Below are positions 45,383 through 57,639 of a stretch of 64,000 nucleotides of DNA, piece after piece. The notes beneath the pieces are model-generated. The model did not search any database. It saw only the letters and a program-made list of their open reading frames with translations, and was not told the DNA's origin. Numbering within the stretch: the stretch's first letter is position 1; the number at the start of each line of letters is the position of its first letter. This DNA comes from Isoetes taiwanensis (lineage: Eukaryota > Streptophyta > Lycopodiopsida > Isoetales > Isoetaceae). Where the stretch lies: positions 372,001 to 436,000 of the forward strand of contig JAJEKV010000251.1 in assembly GCA_021234155.1 (NCBI GenBank). Direction: 5' to 3'. Made by a program: the position numbers and the translations under genes.

Positions 45383-46320
45383 GGCTATATTGCTTCTCAA
45401 TAAAACAGAGAATGATTGTCACAAACATCACTAGATCAGTTCTTTATGAAGGAGCTATTTGTCATCAGAATAGCCCTTGATGAATATATAAAGCAAAATT
45501 GTAATACAGGCCTTTGTGCTGGACTACTATATGTTCTTGCTGGTTTAGGACCCTGTAGCACTGCAGCAGGTTAGGACCGTGCACTAACTAAATTCGTGTT
45601 TCTATCACTAATGATACATCTCAAATGGGAAAAAAACATAAAACAAACTACCATAGAGACATCAATAAAGGAAAATGTTGATAAGGAAGGTGATCAAAAG
45701 TCAATGACTCCATTGATAGAAGAGTAGCCATATATAGATTAGGTAGTAGCATTCATTAGAAAACAAGGGGGGACGCGTTAGAGTTAACAGAAATAACATG
45801 CAGCTGAGAGATGTTAAACATTGATAGGTAGAAAATTAAAGAACATGTATTTTTAAACACAAAAGTTGAGAGGTATTAAACACAGAATGGTAAAGCATGT
45901 ATTATTGTAGAAAACCAAAGGCGAAGCGGAGTGGACATTAAGAAAAGGCATACACAAATCCTTAGACCCATGCAAAATGCACTTGGCCTGAGGTCAAGCT
46001 AGTTAAATGTTTTAATTCACCAATTTGGGAAAAACACCACATTACCTTTATGTTCTCTAAAATTGCCAAAATGCCAAATTTGTATGGAAATGGCTGTAAC
46101 CTATCTACCCTACGGGCACAAAACAAATGGCAATAGCGCAGGTTTAGCTCCTGTATGTTCTTTCGCATCTCAAGGATGTCCAAAATTGAGATTTATTCGA
46201 CTTAGCACAAAACTTCTTTTGCGGCGGGTTGGAGAAGAGAAATGTTCGCGACGGCTGCAAGGCCGTCGCGTCGCGATAAATTTCTTGTATTGTTTATTAT
46301 TGTTTGTTTCCAGGATTTCT
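45383..46320. other. VPS24 3' flank; no gene recognised
   Basis: Probable 3' untranslated region (AATAAA-like AATAAAACAG at about 45400) and AT-rich spacer. No domain, RNA gene or repeat family is recognised before the MITE at 46321. Confidence 0.4.
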
Positions 46321-46690
46321 GGTGCATATTCACACGGGGGGTGACTCCGGGCATCGAGAGCTGTTGGATGAGCATATATGCCTTTTATTCCTCGATCTAG
46401 ACCGTACATAGAAATCCTCATTTGTGGGGTATGCCTGTACAAGTTTTGGTATGCTGTATAACAAAATTTATAAAATACTATAAGATTTGAGACAATATAC
46501 TATATGGTGTTAATTTTGTACATGTATAACATGATTTTAGGGGCTCTCGCTGCCCTACATCACCCCCCTGTGAATATGCACCCAAACCAAAGGGGGTTTA
46601 AGGGGGAATTTTATTTTTAAGTGTGGAATGCAATAGTTTGTATTAATTATTGTTAATGGTAGTTATACTAAAAGAAAATTTTGGCCCTTC
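46321..46690. mobile_element. MITE/foldback copy 3 with one long arm
   Basis: Starts GGTGCATATTCACACGGGGG. The core ends CCTGTGAATATGCACCC (46583) and continues into AAACCAAAGGGGGTTTAAGG and an AATTATTGTTAATGGTAGTTA arm shared with the right arm of copy 1. The left arm is absent. Its orientation matches copy 1. Confidence 0.85.
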
Positions 46691-47897
46691 GGGCCCTAAA
46701 ATGGCCTTAGAAATTGTGTAAAGATTGATGAAAAAAGTAAAAAAGCATTTAATACAAACCAAACACTTGCATAATTCTCATCATATCGATAGAGATATCA
46801 ACATATTGCCACAATTTATTGAACTTACATGGCATGGCAAATACTGTAGCATCAATATCTAGCATAATACATATTGAATATGCATGGCATAGCGAATACT
46901 GTAGCATCAAACATCCACTGTAGTATGAAATATCTGCACTACCATACCAAGTATGCAAAGTAAACATTACCAACCAATGGAACATGAAGAACGAAAAAGG
47001 CAAGCAATGCAATAGGAATGCTTATAAATTTGGTAGCAGGTTCTACATTAAATAGCAAGATAAAAGGAAAAAACGGGTAATAGACAGTTGAAGCCCTGAT
47101 GTTAAAGCCCTGATCTTGCATGTTAACAGAATTTCCTTCAGCATCAGTCACGTAAAATACATTCATTTCAAAATATATTCATTTCCATGGATTGTGCGTG
47201 ATAACGTTGGCGCGGGTTACACACAACCCATTTTCTTGAAACAGATGTCTCACATCTAATAACAAACCCACTCTATCTGAACACACAATTGCACCCTCAT
47301 GCCCTGCATATACCAAGGCAAGGGTTACAATTTTTAAACTGACAGAGGAATGAAAATGATATAAATGGAATCCTAGATACCTCAGAGATGCAGTGCTTTA
47401 TTGCATCTTCTAGGCTTTTTATTGCCCTTTGTTGTTCAGACTCAGAATTTATGGTTCAGCCTTAGAATTCATGGTGCATCCATCAAGATATTGGATGTAA
47501 TAGTCCTGAGACACAAGCAGCACTAGTGAGTGTGAGACAGCTAAAAAGCAACTAGCATCCAACTTGGAAATTATTCTAAGTGCACTTTCTTCCTCTAATC
47601 CGAACAAAGCAAAAGCAAAACAGAAGCTTTGAAATACAGAGGTGCCCAGGAAAAAAAAAACATACTTGGCAAGCATGGTGTCCAATACAAAACAAACGCA
47701 TGCTTGGTAAGCATAGGTACATCACAAAGAATGAACATTCACAATAGAATATATCTCGATGCAAAGTCCGGGCATTCGATGAGAAGCTCGCAAAGCAACA
47801 AGAACCCTAAAATGCGTAAAACACAAAACATAAAACCATTCATTTACCAGCTTCAATAGGCTTTTGAATTTCATGAAGCGCACAAGCAGACCGTGAC
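46691..47897. other. No gene recognised
   Basis: AT-rich. A direct repeat of CATGGCA(T/A)...GAATACTGTAGCATCAA... occurs at about 46830 and 46880. Short open frames look like chance. Confidence 0.35.
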
Positions 47898-47924
47898 ATG
47901 CAATTCTATATGTCTTCAAGGGGG

Positions 47925-48503
47925 TACAATGAGAAGCCGTCTGAAGAAATCAGACCTCCTATTTGGCTGAGATCTCTTGGTGCTTTAAAGTCTTCGATGA
48001 TCAGGCAGGCGGAAAGGAAGAGTGTTTTTACATCCGGTGTTGTACATGAACTCTCTCCTTTGAATCTAAATACTGATAGCGTTAATGATGATTATAAAGT
48101 CGACAAACGATGCAGATTTTAAAGCAAGAGATCATCCGGAATACTTGTTTGAAATGCAATAGAAGATGCTAGGGATGAGGATAAGCGGTTAGTAGCTTTA
48201 TAGGAGATCATGGCCATAGCATGTGCTACGTTGCGTAAAAACAAGGCAAAGCCGTGTTTCTTCTCGTCTAAAAAGTGATACACACGGTTCATGTTATCGC
48301 TTTCCTCGATGATGCCAAAAGCAATCTTCGATAAGATGAGTTACGCCGAGGAAGATAGTGAAGATTTGGAGGCCTTGTTTAGCTCTGATAATGAAACAAG
48401 CACAGATCATAGTCCCAGTTCCAAACTTGAAGATATTCAACGTCATACAGATAAGATGCACAGGAAAACAACCTTAACATTGATAAGCCCGTTAACGGGG
48501 TGA
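47925..48503 (+). pseudogene. Possible SAC51-type bHLH gene fragment
   Basis: A frame to 48122 (IRPPIWLRSLGALKSS) and a second at 48291-48503 containing AEEDSEDLEALFSSDNETST followed by DHSP. The second resembles the acidic 'EDTEEI(N/D)AL(L)YSD...STGHSP' segment that, in my memory of the family, precedes the bHLH region of SAC51/bHLH143-type plant regulators. I could not find the bHLH helices downstream (48.5-48.85 kb). This may be a fragment, an exon of a longer gene, or chance. Confidence 0.35.
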
Positions 48504-48884
48504 GATATGGAGATATGTTAGGGTTGCGGAGTTCTGACGGGGGCTAATGCAAGCAACTCCTATTCCTGTTTGCAAGATGTGAAAATTCAAGGATATAAAG
48601 GAGCGAATTTTACAAGGAAGTGAAACCAATGCGCTCTTACTTTAGCCCCGATTATTCCAAGCCAGCAAATTCGTGAAGAGAACAAATGCCATTTTGAAGA
48701 ATAGTTTGGTTATATCCAATGCAGGCAGAAGGTCAGAGCAGAACCAACAAGATACTCTGGCTCTTGGCTACCCGCTGCCGCCCCTTGCCTTAGATGATTT
48801 GACGAGCCATCGCCATGTTTTGTGATAACCCTAAAAAAGAAGAGCTCGACATCTGCTTTCAATATCCATTTTTAAATATGGCGT

Positions 48885-49035
48885 TAGAAAAGGGCTTTTA
48901 TTGTAAACCTTTGGATTGAAAGGCCATAGAGTCAATCTTGGCCATTGAGATGGGTAAGGGAGCAAAAACCATTAAGAACGTGCAACTAAAACATGAAACT
49001 ATAGTGCGCACTCTAGATGTACTGATTAGTACATC
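48885..49035. repeat. Partial copy of the 14.0 kb outer-arm repeat
   Basis: Shares GAAAAGGGCTTTTATTGT, a GAAACTATAGTGCGCACTCT stretch and GATGTACTGATTAGTACATC with 13.9-14.1 kb (GATGTACGCATTAGTACATC there). It contains an imperfect palindrome GATGTAC...GTACATC. It shows the arm sequence is part of a dispersed element. Confidence 0.6.
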
Positions 49036-49139
49036 TCATAGAATCGATGTGGCGTTCGGCAAAGACAAGATACCGGCCCCGGGGCGTATATCCGCGTCTT
49101 GTCCCAAAATGGCGTACCCACTCCGGTGGCGTTAATGCG

Positions 49140-50790
49140 GCTGGCGTGTAGCGGTGTAGCCCTAGGGGGCAACTTGCCAGAAATATGTGCAACTATTAAT
49201 GTGCACATTTTCCAATGTACACATTAATGTGGGCACACATTTCCAAGTGGACACTTCATGCCAAGTGGGCCACACCCATAGGTGCAATTAATGTGCACAT
49301 TTTCCAATGTACACATTAATGTGGGCACACATTTCCATGTGTGCACATTTGGCCACCTAGCCCTTAAAGGCAAGTGGGCCCATGTTCCAATTATCCCACA
49401 TGCCAAAAGGGGATAATTGGAAACCCTAGCCAACTCCCTTGTCTATATAGAGTAGGAAACCCTAACTAGCCCAATTTTTCGATTTTAGGGCTTCGGGACT
49501 CGCTTTGGCTGCCTCAACATTAAAACCGCATCCTGGGTTTCGGTCTAGGAGAGTTGCATCCTTAGTTTCTCTAGATTGGCGTTTCATTTGAGGATGGTCG
49601 AGCTCGGTCGGGGGGCCCCCTCAAGGATGGGGTATTTGGCCAATTAGATAGTCTAAACCCTATTTTTAGTCATTGAATCAAGTTAGGTTTAGCCTATTAG
49701 ATTGGCCATCCGAATCTCTAGATACTTAGATTCTAACTAAAGAACCTAACTCTATGTTGTAGGTTAGATCTTGTTCTTTAGTTCTTCCGTGGATGTATAT
49801 GGATGATGTATCTCTATGAACTCCTTTGTATTGGGAAGGGGGGTAGAGACCTAAAGCTTTGTAGTTGATGCTCCTAGAGTAGCCTCTCTAGCACCGTAGG
49901 CCCGGCTTTGTGCACAAGAGCCACAGGGATGTGGGTGAAGGGGCGGTGGCGAGAGAAGGAGGATCATGTCCTGACTCATGAGCGGTTCCTCCGGTGTGTA
50001 AGGCCTCTGGGAACCCTTGTGGCTAGGTCCAATGGCTTGCCAACGCGGGCATGGGGCAAGGCATGGGCCTCGACAGATGGGGTGGTGTTCACCTTCCAGT
50101 GGGTTCCGGTCGAATCACGAGGGGGTGGCCCTCTAGCCACCTTGAGTCGGCATGTAGATCTCTGGAGGGAGTGATCCCTACCGCCCCATCGAACCGGGAA
50201 GATGAGCCCGTGAGTAGCCCTCTTGGCTATGCATCCGTGGGACTCTGATCAGTCCCGACACTCTTCGACCACTGCGCAGCAAAGTGTGGAGGGGCGGATG
50301 GAGTGGACAACCCTAAGCCATGTTCATATGCCCGCCAAATCCATTGCCATGAATTACCGCCTCGCAATGAACTCGGAGACCAGCCGTCGATCATCCCTTG
50401 AGTCTGAGCCTTGGGTAGGATTTCTATGTGCAAAGGCGATCTTTGATCTTTGTCTATGCAGATATGTGGAGGACCATCCTTCGTGATGGTCCTATGATGT
50501 TGATGTATGTGCTATCGACATGTATGTTTACGCCCGCAGCCTAGGTAGGCCTCGAGGAAGGCGGGGTGCAATGACCCTTCCACTCTTCCCTTTGGAACCC
50601 GACACGGTTGGTGTCATGTCATGGAGCTTTGTATTAGCATGGAGCTGGTATGGGGATGAACTCCTGTTTGTATCGGTGAGTGCACCGATAATGAGTAGGG
50701 GACGCCACGGTGGTATGAGCAATGTTCTTGGAGACCAAGAGCAAAAGCACCGACCATGCTCCCAGTAGTACTAACTTGATAGGACCCTCA
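49140..50790. repeat. Dispersed repeat A, copy 2
   Basis: Uninterrupted counterpart of 31.2-33.2 kb. Features: a segment of about 50 bp (ATTAATGTGCACATTTTCCA start) duplicated at 49195 and 49287, a TATA-like CTATATAGAG at about 49443 on the plus strand, then the segments shared with copy 1 from about 49720 to 50440. Possibly an LTR with leader. No protein-coding domain is seen; the open frames here are not recognisable. Confidence 0.55.
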
Positions 50791-50899
50791 AACCTCGAGT
50801 AGCAGGGAAAATTTTTCTTTCCTGGGGGTAGAGCTAGTAATTATCTAAGATTAGGATAATTAGAGAACATAGGCACTTAAAAAGATCCTACTAAAAATT

Positions 50900-51410
50900 C
50901 AAGCACTTTTGGCCAATGACTCCAAGAGTGCCTTAGGAGCATGTTAGGTTCAGACCTAATGGCCCTTCAGCACACTCTTTAGAGTCGTCACCCATATAAA
51001 CCCTAGAACTTGACCTTAGGAACTCCAAATGGTAAGATAAAAGATGAAATCATCAAAAGAGTTGAAATAGCTAGAATTGTATGTTAAAACATCGAAAAAA
51101 CATTAAGTACAAGTCACTTTTGGAGCAGCTGACTCCAAGAGTGCTTGAGCATAGTTAGGTCCCAACCTAACACCCCTCCCAAGACTCTTAGAGTCATCCC
51201 CAAAAGTGACCCTAAAATTGATTGTAAATTAATAAAAAGGGTCAAAGTAATGATAGGATCCCGCTTAAAATGCTTAAATTAGGGAGTAATAAAGATGTAA
51301 ATTGTGTAAATTGGGTGTGTTGAGCAGAGAAGACCGACGACTCCAAGAGTGCTTGAAAGCATAGTTAGGTCCCAACCTAACACCCCTCCCCCGCACTCTT
51401 AGAGCCATTC
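50900..51410. repeat. Tandem hairpin array, about 210-bp period (3 copies)
   Basis: Hairpins at 50918-50986, 51131-51195 and 51339-51406. Each starts GACTCCAAGAGTGC, has a loop with TTAGGTCCCAACCTAAC (itself palindromic) and a CCCTCCC tract, and closes with (GC)ACTCTTAGAGTC. Spacing between starts is 213 and 208 bp. A fourth copy is at 61614. The array stands just upstream of a TATA-like CTATAAATT (about 51517) and an ATG at 51625, so it looks like the upstream regulatory part of the unidentified element. Confidence 0.85.
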
Positions 51411-51624
51411 AAGAAGCAAGCACCAAACAAGACCCCAATTTAAGCCAAGGCAGGAGAGACTTTTGCCAGCAAAACCACCAGAAGATTAAATCGACCAAAC
51501 CCTAAAAATCCAACCCTATAAATTACGGGACATAGGCTCATTTTTAGGTTTCTCCCGTGCTTCCACGAGCTCCTTCTCATTAGCCGATCTTTTTGGCGCC
51601 CGCTCCAAATCGGACGTCGCGACA

Positions 51625-52155
51625 ATGGCTAGGACCAAACAAACCGTACCAAGTAAGCCAAAGAAGGAAGATAGGCCAAATACCAAGTGCTCCTTGAACT
51701 GAACAAGCTCAAAGATGCTGACGACAAACTAAAGGCTGACATGGAGAGGCGGCCTAGGTATTACAGGAATTTGGAGAGGAGGCGGAGGAAAGAAGAAAAG
51801 GCAAAGAGGAAAGAAGAAAAGGCCAAGAAGAAAGAAGAAAAGGCCAAGAAGAAAGAGGAAAAGGCAAGAAGAAGAGAAGAAAGAGCCAAGAGGAAGGAGG
51901 AGAAAGCGAGAAAAGGACATGAGGAGGCCGCGCAACCGTAAGACGACCAATGGCGGAACAAAGAACCAAGAACGAGAGACCCCTGACCCCAAAGGAAAAA
52001 AGGGTAATGACCCAAGAACCCCGAAAAAGAAAGAGAAGAACCTCGGTCGGCGTGATCTATAAACGAAAGCCAACAAAGGCGAACAATCCTCAACCCTCCA
52101 GTGTGAGGAGGATCGACATAGCAAAGATTCTCGAGGCAACCCTTCTAACGAGAAT
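51625..52155 (+). pseudogene. 5' part of an unidentified Lys/Glu-rich element protein
   Basis: Seen: the ATG at 51625 reads MARTKQTVPSKPKKED and stops after 26 codons because of a one-base shift near 51670. The neighbouring frame then reads LLELNKLKDADDKLKADMER and six heptads of the type K(R/K)KEEKA (about 51776-51925), a strongly predicted charged coiled coil. Another shift near 51935 leads to a basic frame (51950-52155: RKRKRRTSVGVIYKRKPTKA). The last frame is cut at the target site of the Ty3 insertion. I recognise no family; gag or capsid-like proteins of mobile elements can look like this. It continues at 60788 after the insertion. Confidence 0.55.
52151..52155. repeat. Target-site duplication, left (AGAAT)
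   Basis: AGAAT directly before the 5' LTR, matched by AGAAT at 60788-60792 directly after the 3' LTR. Confidence 0.85.
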
Positions 52156-52733
52156 TGTTAGTCCCGTGGCCTCCTGCACAGACTATTCATGCATACCATG
52201 CACTGTGTCAAGCTCAAGGATCCCAAAGGCCCACCTGTCGACATCTAAGGCTCCGCTAGACTACAGCCAGACCACGCAAATAAAGCCCGTGGTCGCTGAA
52301 CAAGAGGCGCCGGCCAGACAAGTGACGGCTGGTCACCGCCCCGCTGGCCGTTGCCTGATTCTAGGCACTTCAAGAGCCGCCAACATTCCTGCAAATCGGG
52401 CCTCCTTCGAGGTCGACCCGAGATCGGTACCGAGTGTCTATATATTGGGCCCAAGGCCATTGTACTATATATATGAGTAGAGTTAGTACATAAGTTTTTA
52501 GATGAGTTTTGAGTCTTGTCTCCTTTGAGTTTTTCTCTCTATTACGAGCTCATGTATTTTCATCATTGATATCAAGGAAGCTTATCATCTTTCTCTCATT
52601 TGTTTGTTTCTTCTTTTTTTTCTCTTTTTTGCAAATCCCGTGACATAGTCCCCGGACTCTCCTGTTAGATCCACGGGTCCTCCACAGGAGCTGTCTTCGA
52701 GTTTCGAACCCGGACCCCAAACACCGCATCCCA
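52156..52733 (+). repeat. 5' LTR
   Basis: 578 bp, TGTTAG...ACA. Contains a TATA-like TACTATATATATGAG at about 52463-52477 and the shared 3' part (GTGACATAGTCCCCGGACTC, CCACGGGTCCTCCACAGGAG). Confidence 0.92.
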
Positions 52734-53130
52734 TTGCCGGATGCGATTTTATCCTACTTTCTTAAATGCGCCATATGCGTAGTAATTTCCGCCAGAAGAA
52801 CTCCTTTCTCGAGCGGCCTCTCGCGGGGGCGCCATCGTGTCGAAACTGTTCGCGACATGTATGGATCTGCTTTATGACATAGAGGGAGGCCATCTTAGGT
52901 CTAGGGCTCGTCCGCGCCACCCACCCCTCGTGTCGATCCGTCCAGTTCCCGCCCCAAGCGTGCAAACATTGCTCACAACCTCGGTCTCCCTCATCACTCT
53001 CGGGGGAGCCTTGCTCGAGGCTCAACCTTCTCAACCGTACTTTCACCCACGAACATGCCTACATCCATCATTCTTGGGCCATCGCCTCTTCCTTAACCAT
53101 CATCTCCCGGGGTAAGCCGCGACTATCCAC

Positions 53131-54409
53131 ATGTCTCCCTTTGCCTACCGGGGAATATCCTTTCCTACGTTTCCCACTTTGCTCTTCTGTTTTACAACCT
53201 TACCGGATCTCAAAACCAATGCTCCGGCTTCGCCCGGTTTCTCAACGCGGTCACCCCTTCATCGGGGTCCGTCGGGCACAATGCCACATCCACCTCAACC
53301 TCAATATCCTCACTATCTTGTTCTGTCCAGCCCGGCACTTTCACATCTACCTTTCGGACTCAAAACCGGCTTATCCCACCTTTGGCAACACGAAAGGCAA
53401 ACCGTTAGACCAAAATGCTTTCAGGCCCACATGGAAGAATTTGAGGCTCTAGCTGTCCTAAATGGTCGCGCGCAACCTCAAGCGAAATTCCACATCTTTT
53501 CCACCACCTGCGTGGCTCTCCTCATCAATGGCTCATGTCCAACAAAAGCCATTGGAAACAAGACTGGTCCGAAACGCCGCCTTCGTTTTTTACGTCTCAT
53601 TACGGGGACCACGGATGATGATCAACTTCATCTCAAGCAACTCAATGAACTTCAACAAGAGCCCACGAGTCCGCCGGGATTTTTGGATCGACTTCACATA
53701 CGCTAAGTAAGCTCAAGGAGTACCTACACAGAGCAGATTTTGGTCGGTTTCTCCAAGGACTTCCTCCGCTATTCGACTCATGATCAATACTGCGTCCAAA
53801 AACTTTGGAGCGGGCTATCGAACCTTGTCAATCACTTTCGAGTCAATGTTTACCCTCCGTGGCGTGGCTCTTCAAGAGCTCCCGTTCATTCCACTGTCAT
53901 GGTTCCACAAGCGGAACATTCGGCCTCAACACGCTAATCACAGTAGCGATCAAATCTGGTGCCATATTTGCAAATACCAAGGCCATTTGGCCAATGAGTG
54001 CAACTCCACCAATGGCCCGCCTCATTGCAAGATGATGCAACATGTGCAATCATGCCCGGAAGAGTGCACTCGCACTCATCCCACACCGTTCGCAACAAAA
54101 TGGTTTTATCAAGTGCAAACCACACCCTCGGCAACAATGGCACTATCGGCTGACCACCTCTTGGTCGCGGCCCGCAACTCTATCGACCGCAGGACCAACC
54201 ACGGGGATCCAACCAGCGTCCTCCTTTTTGATCCTTCTAAAGCTCCGGTGTTATCAGCATCAAGAATGGGGTCATACCACCCGCGGCATGTCCTCAACTT
54301 CCACAAGTTCAATGCGGCTTCACGGCACCATCCGGACCACATCGGTCAGCCTCACGGCTTACCAACTCTCGCTCTCGCTAATGGCAAACAAGGCCCGACC
54401 GGTTCTTAA
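53131..54409 (+). pseudogene. gag of the 52.2-60.8 kb element
   Basis: Frames 53131-53706 and 53780-54409 follow one another. The first has gag-like helical blocks (SHLPFGLKTGLSHLWQ, AHMEEFEALAVLNGRAQPQ). The second carries CHICKYQGHLANEC, a perfect CX2CX4HX4C knuckle (53960-54001). Frame changes separate the blocks. Role: RNA packaging and particle assembly in the cytoplasm. Confidence 0.75.
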
Positions 54410-55089
54410 AAGCCACCAAGAGCCAAAGACTCCGCGCTATCAACCAGCTCCGGCAAATCAACCTCGGTGGATCAACAAGCCCAAGAGGAAATTTTTGGGG
54501 CACTTAATCCTCCAGTACGGTAGTCAAATTGGGTTGGTTTAGTTTCACGCCGGACCAAGGCATCACGCCCCTTGACTATTCGAGGAAGGGGGCACGCCAA
54601 CCGCGCCTTTGCGGTTGACACCATTCCTCATGAGGGGCGAAAAAAGGTTCACTTTGCGACTTGGAAAAGCTCATGCCATGTCATGCCCAAAGTTCGCCAA
54701 AGCATTTTGAACCTCATGCAAGGCTGGCGAAGGCCGCACATTGGCAAATGTTCATGCCACCACTAGAGCTCAACAAAGACAAGATACCCCTTCAACATCT
54801 CAACCTCCACGGCTCTCGGACATATCCCAATATTGCGGTAGAGGTTGACTTACTCAAAAGTTCTTTGCTTCCGCCACGCACTCCCGCACCAGTGGAACCA
54901 GCAGATCCTTTTCTCATGTACCTCTCGAACTCCAGAGGAGCTCGCCAAGATCAAAATTCCTTTAAGCTTGGCCACCATTTTAAAACTTCGTCCCGCTCTC
55001 AGGACAGTTACCACTCCTTAACCTGTTTTAGTTGGGGCTGTGGCTACCTCTACACCCACGGTCCATGCCACGGTGGGAAATCAGCAAGT

Positions 55090-57350
55090 CAACCATGTTC
55101 AAATCGATGGAGGTAGCGGTCAATCTCATCACGGATAAACTCCGCAAAACAAATGGGCATCACACAACTCTTTAGGTGCCCCATATGACATCAAATTGGC
55201 TAATGGCCATATCACGAGACCTCAAGCGTCACACCTATTCTTCACATCAACATTGGTGATCTCCGGCTTTCCCATGGAATTTGAGTTTGGAAAGTCTGGC
55301 GAAGATCCGGTGACTATGAAATCTTTGGTAGGCGACCTTTTCTCCGCCCGGGCAAAAAAGTATCCATTCGGGCCACGGACGGTTAGTCATCACCGATGGT
55401 CATCTCAATGCCACCATGGACTTGCAAAGCAAGGCGGGATCATTTACGTTGACAATGCGGAACCTCTCTCTCGAACGATCCCGAAGAAGCTCGGAATATT
55501 TATCAAGTTCAGGCTCCACCTGCGAGTATGCCTCTGTCATCCTACCCCGAATATGCCGATCCTTGGGGAGAAATGACTCTTGATCAGGACCAGGCTGTGG
55601 CTGCCTTGCTTGACCCCTACCTGGCTCCTTGCAATCGAATCCAACGCGTTGATCACTTTTGGATCTTTGAACCTCCCCGCAGCTCTCGTTGATGTACATT
55701 TGTCATGAAGCAACCTACGCTAGATGAACCGAGCAACCTCTCTTTTTCACCACGCCAAAGTGCCACACATCCGGTTATGCTCCAACCTCACGCACACATT
55801 GTCGGAATAATGAAGTAATACCCCATATTGAGACTCAGAAGTTGAGATTGTGGACATTGGCAACAATCAACCCGTCGCATTAGCGCAAATCTTCCGGCTC
55901 CTTATCGTAACAGGGCCGTCAAGCTGTTCAAAAAATTCAAACACATTTTCGCCTGGAGTTACAAAGATCTTCGGGGAATCAACAAAAGCTTGGGGGAACT
56001 CACCATTCCTACCAAATCTGATGCACGACCAGTGTAGCAACGACAGTACAGGCTCAACCCTAATTACCGTGATCGCGTCAAGGCGGAAATTGACAAACTC
56101 CTTCTTTGCGGAGTTTGATCTATGAGGTCAAACATTCCGAATGGGTGAGCCCCATCGTCATTGCCCTTAAGCACAATGGTAAGATCCGCGTCACGTGTGG
56201 ACTATCGGAAACTCAATCGAGGCCCACGGGCGTGATCATTTTCCACTTCCTTCACGGACCAAGTTCTGGAAGAAGTGGTGGACATGAGATGTACTCCTTT
56301 GTGGATGGTTTTTCGGCTACAATCAGATCTCCATCAAGGACTCCTAATCAACTCAAGACCACTTTCACCACCCCGTGGGGCACTTTTGCCTACAAGGTGG
56401 TTCCTTTTGGATTATCCAACTCTCCTTCAACGTTTCAACGCATCATGCTCTCAGTTTTTCATGATTTCATGAAGGAAAATCCCTTCTTGCAAATTTTTCA
56501 AGATGACTTCTCTCGCCTCTGATTCCATGGTGACCATTTGGATAATTGGAACTTCGTCTTCCGAAATGTGATGAGTCGGCATTAGTCTCAATCACGAGAA
56601 ATGCACCTTTTGCGTCACTACCGGTGTTACGTTGGGCCATGTTGTCGCGACCGGCAGGAATCACCACCGATCTGCCAAAATCGGTTTTGTGTGCTCAAGG
56701 CTCAAGCACCAGCCAATATCAAGGGAGACACGCGGCTCTTTCTCGGGAAAGGTCAATTATTACTCCACCTTCATACCCGTGGCGGCCATTGCAGATCCCA
56801 TTCATAAACTCACGGGTGGCGAATCCACGGGCTTGGAATTCCCAGCGGAAGCCGCTTCCAACAGGTGAAGCTTTGCTTACTCGGGCACAGGTTCTTGTTC
56901 CTCCTCAATGGGACAAGCCCTTTCACGTTCATGTCGATGTCGGCGTTTGCTATTGAGCTGTTCTTTCTCAAGAAATATGATGCGCTGCGGACAAACCAAA
57001 TCGCTTCGCCCGGCCGAAAACTCACGCCTGGCGGCGCCAACTATTACGCCGCGGGCGTGAAGCCTTGGGTCTCCTTTTACGTGTCCAACGCTTCCGTCAT
57101 TACCTTTTGGGCAGTCAAATCAAGTTCTTTTGTGGACCACCAAGCACTCCTCTATTTGATCAACAAGTCCACGCCCACGGGCGCATTGCTTTCGTTGGGT
57201 CCTTCTTCTCCAAGAATTTGCTCCTTTTTGAAATGGTTCATAAAGAGGCGGGCAAATCTCATGTTGTTCGGATTATCTTTCCGCATCCACGCGAGATGAT
57301 CCATGGCCCGGGGTCTCGGGCGCCTTTCCCGATGCTCAGCTCTTTTTAGT
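55090..57350 (+). pseudogene. Protease, reverse transcriptase and RNase H region of the 52.2-60.8 kb element
   Basis: Protease: NHVQIDGGSG at about 55095 (active-site D-G-G-S), followed at once by a frame change. RT: EWVSPIVIALKHNGKIRV (56.15 kb), EMYSFVDGFS, LKTTFTTPWGTFAYKVVPFG, LSNSPSTFQRIMLSVFHDFM and an FQDD box (about 56490-56510) in place of YxDD. RNase H: PFHVHVDV (56.93 kb) with shifted frame on either side, then DHQALLYLINK at about 57.14 kb. The blocks are well conserved in sequence but scattered over three frames, so the protein cannot be made from one frame. Confidence 0.85.
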
Positions 57351-57639
57351 CACGGCAACACCACATTGGTTCCATGATTTTCAGCGGTACCTCCTCACGG
57401 GTGCTCTTCCACCAGAAGGCGAGGCGCTCTCTCGCCTTAGCGACAATCCCGTCGCCATCAATTTCTCAGGAGAGGTCCGTGACTACACCATGGTTGCGGA
57501 CATCTCTACAAAAGGGTAAGGACACCATCCAGCCGTAGCTGTGTTCTACCTCATGAAGTTCGGACATTGTTCGAGAAGCTCATCAAGGGCCCGGTGGTGG
57601 TCATTTTCATGGTGACACCCGCGACGCCAAAATCCTTCT

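Noticed and set aside
51729-52139. Phe/Leu/Ser-rich minus-strand frame resembling membrane segments
   Set aside because: It is the antisense of the Lys/Glu coiled-coil repeat.
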